Source of the DNA: an uncultured Flavobacteriaceae bacterium
GTDB lineage: Bacteria; Bacteroidota; Bacteroidia; Flavobacteriales; Flavobacteriaceae
DNA length: 64,000 nucleotides
Assembly: GCA_947488435.1 (NCBI GenBank)
Contig: CANKZG010000001.1
Location: 1,480,308 to 1,544,307 of the forward strand
Direction of reading: 5' to 3'
Numbering within the stretch: position 1 is the first letter of the stretch; each line of letters starts with the position of its first letter. Position numbers and translations under genes: made by a program. A model generated the notes under the pieces. The model was not told the DNA's origin. It saw only the letters and a program-made list of their open reading frames with translations, and did no database searches. Shown one piece after another: positions 62,330 to 64,000 of this stretch.

Positions 62330-63796
62330 ATGAAAGATATTAAGGAACAACCGCAAGTACAGAATTTTATAGATGGGAGCTTTGAACGAAACGGTCATGC
62401 TGCCATGGATGTTATTAGTCCTGTTGATGGTAGTGTAATATCTTCCTTGCCACTATCTACAAATCTAGATGTTGACAAGGCAGTTCAAAGTGCTTTAAAA
62501 GCATTTCCAGAGTGGTCGGCACTAACGCTAAAAGAGCGAGTTCAAATATTTTTTAAGTATAGGACATTATTAGAGAAGTATTGTGATGAACTTACGCAAT
62601 TGGTGCAATTGGAAAATGGTAAAACGTATGGAGAAGCCAAAGCAGAGGTTGAAAAAAGTATAGAATTGTGTGAGTTTGCTGTATCGATGCCCCAAATAGT
62701 AGTAAATGAAATTCAAGAAGTAAGTAAAGGTGTGGAATGTAGAATAGAAAGAAAACCTCTTGGTGTAGTGGCTAGTATAACACCTTTTAATTTTCCAAAC
62801 ATGGTGCCACATTGGACAATGCCTAATGCACTGGTATTGGGGAATACAATGGTAATGAAACCATCAGAATTGGTGCCATTAAGTACAATGCGAATGGCAG
62901 AACTATTGAAAGAAGCAGGATTGCCAGATGGTGTTTTTAATATTGTAAATGGGGGTAAAGAAGTAGTAGAGTCCCTTTGCGACCATCCAAAAATTGAGGC
63001 GATTTCTTTTGTGGGCTCTACAAAAGTTGCTAAAATTGTATATCAACGTGCTGCTGGTTCACTAAAGCGGTGTGTGGCATTGGGGGGAGCAAAAAATCAC
63101 TTGTTAGTGCTCCCAGATGCAAATCCTGAAATGACAGCTTCGAATGTGGTTGCTTCTATGTCAGGCTGTGCTGGGCAACGTTGTATGGCTGCATCTGTTA
63201 TGGTTGGGGTAGATCAAGTACAAGGAATTATTGATCGTATGGTTGAGGAAACCAAAGCTATTGTTCCTGGAGAGAACCTTGGATCAGTAATAAGTGCAGA
63301 GGCTAAAAAACGTATCGAAGATTATATCACTGAAGCTGAAAATAACGGTGCTAAGGTACTTGTGGATGGAAGAAATACAACAGTCTCAGGGAAAGAAGGC
63401 GGTTTTTATGTAGGACCTACCATCATTGATTATGTAACTACAGACATGTCTGTAGCGCGCGAAGAGATTTTTGGTCCTGTAATTTCAATCATTAGAGCCA
63501 AAAATTTGGATGAAGCTCTAGCTATTGAAAATGGATCTAATTATGGAAATGCCGCTGCTGTGTTTACACAAAGTGGAGGATTGGCAAAACAAGTAATGGA
63601 AAAAGCTAGCGCAGGAATGATTGGTGTTAACATCGGCGTACCGGTACCTAGAGAACCTTTTTCTTTTGGAGGTTGGAACGAATCTAAATTTGGTGTTGGC
63701 GATATTACAGGCAGAAGTTCTATAGAGTTTTGGACACAAAACAAAAAAACCACTACAAAATGGAATCCGGAAGCTCAGGTAAATTGGATGAGTTAA
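62330..63796 (+). CDS. mmsA: CoA-acylating methylmalonate-semialdehyde dehydrogenase
   Basis: 488 residues, full length. VQNFIDGSFE and ISPVDGSVISSLPLST open the family; NFPNMVPHWTMPNALVLGNT is the signature that sets MmsA apart from other aldehyde dehydrogenases. The catalytic Cys is in SMSGCAGQRCMAASV and REEIFGPVISIIRA follows. It converts malonate or methylmalonate semialdehyde to acetyl- or propionyl-CoA, in valine, inositol or beta-alanine breakdown. The aminotransferase starting 35 bases downstream favours an amino acid route such as beta-alanine. Confidence 0.92.
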   Translation: MKDIKEQPQVQNFIDGSFERNGHAAMDVISPVDGSVISSLPLSTNLDVDKAVQSALKAFPEWSALTLKERVQIFFKYRTLLEKYCDELTQLVQLENGKTYGEAKAEVEKSIELCEFAVSMPQIVVNEIQEVSKGVECRIERKPLGVVASITPFNFPNMVPHWTMPNALVLGNTMVMKPSELVPLSTMRMAELLKEAGLPDGVFNIVNGGKEVVESLCDHPKIEAISFVGSTKVAKIVYQRAAGSLKRCVALGGAKNHLLVLPDANPEMTASNVVASMSGCAGQRCMAASVMVGVDQVQGIIDRMVEETKAIVPGENLGSVISAEAKKRIEDYITEAENNGAKVLVDGRNTTVSGKEGGFYVGPTIIDYVTTDMSVAREEIFGPVISIIRAKNLDEALAIENGSNYGNAAAVFTQSGGLAKQVMEKASAGMIGVNIGVPVPREPFSFGGWNESKFGVGDITGRSSIEFWTQNKKTTTKWNPEAQVNWMS

Positions 63797-63831
63797 AAGT
63801 GTTAAAGTTTGATTTTCACAAAACCAAATAG

Positions 63832-64000
63832 ATGAATAACCCAATTATAGAAAACAACTTAGATTTTACGCTATTCTCTTGGGGAAAACAAAGCGGACTT
63901 AATCCGATTAATGCACATTATGCCAAAGGATCTTACGTTTATGATAGGGAAGGGAAAAAATATCTTGATTTTTCTTCCCAATTAATGAATGTAAATATTG
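63832..64000 (+). CDS. Class III aminotransferase, N-terminal 56 residues (runs off the right edge)
   Basis: The ATG at 63832 opens MNNPIIENNLDFTLFSWGKQ, followed by NPINAHYAKGSYVYDREGKKYLDFSSQLMNVNI, typical of the start of PLP-dependent class III (omega) aminotransferases, where the tract before the conserved D-G-K/Y-LDF contacts substrate. The rest is outside the window. Placed directly after mmsA, it is probably a beta-alanine, 3-aminoisobutyrate or similar transaminase feeding it; this is inference. Confidence 0.82.
   Translation, partial: MNNPIIENNLDFTLFSWGKQSGLNPINAHYAKGSYVYDREGKKYLDFSSQLMNVNI

Noticed and set aside
1-64000. CRISPR arrays, insertion sequences, rRNA, prophage
   Set aside because: No regularly spaced repeats, transposase, integrase or phage proteins were found on either strand.

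Overview
The window is a chromosomal segment of a Bacteroidota bacterium, almost certainly a marine-type Flavobacteriaceae. Evidence read from the sequence: AT-rich DNA; promoters of the Bacteroidota form TTTG-N19-TAnnTTTG (clear before rplM and the tRNA); surface lipoproteins with a CSSD-type export signal; DUF5916, DUF2723/GT117 and GIN-domain proteins; a ribosomal protein S2 with a C-terminal helix-hairpin-helix extension; and a complete Alternative Complex III (actABCDEF) followed by coxBA. No transposase, integrase, phage gene, CRISPR array or rRNA was seen.

Layout. 1-2.6 kb: translation genes on the minus strand (rplM-rpsI, terminator, rpsB, tsf running off the edge). 2.8-6.9 kb: a large secreted DUF5916 protein and two related lipocalin-like surface lipoproteins. 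7.1-25 kb: an accessory region with four radical SAM enzymes (three with B12-binding-type N-termini, one SPASM-type), three SAM methyltransferases, two GT4 glycosyltransferases, two PAPS-type sulfotransferases, a polysaccharide deacetylase, two acyl- or nucleotidyl-transfer enzymes, an amidohydrolase and one ABC exporter. The 15.0-25.0 kb part is one compact ten-gene minus-strand operon headed by an unrecognised 68-residue ORF; the 7.1-14.9 kb part is mostly single genes in alternating directions. I infer a cryptic pathway making a methylated, sulfated, probably glycosylated or lipid-linked product exported by the ABC transporter. This is the best candidate for an undescribed system. 25.1-30.8 kb: a TPR histidine kinase and LuxR-type response regulator directly upstream of that operon, then envelope proteins of unknown role. 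30.9-37.2 kb: polA, a glycosylasparaginase-like lipoprotein, cutC, a membrane metallophosphoesterase, and a thioredoxin-fold protein without its cysteines. 37.4-41.5 kb: a giant GT117/DUF2723 membrane protein, tRNA-Gln with promoter and terminator, and a rhodanese lipoprotein. 41.5-46.1 kb: rimP-nusA-infB with a terminator-like hairpin just before rimP. 46.2-58.5 kb: a SPOR protein, then the respiratory operon actABCDEF-coxB-coxA, closed by a strong terminator. 58.6-64 kb: a papain-like lipoprotein peptidase, a GIN-domain protein, an acetyltransferase/oxidoreductase pair, and mmsA with the start of a class III aminotransferase.

How the genes work together. Alternative Complex III oxidises menaquinol and passes electrons through its c-type hemes to the aa3-type oxidase whose subunits II and I are in the same operon. 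rimP-nusA-infB link ribosome maturation, transcription elongation and translation initiation. mmsA and the aminotransferase are probably a catabolic pair for beta-alanine, valine or related compounds. All calls rest on reading motifs in the sequence; no database search was run.
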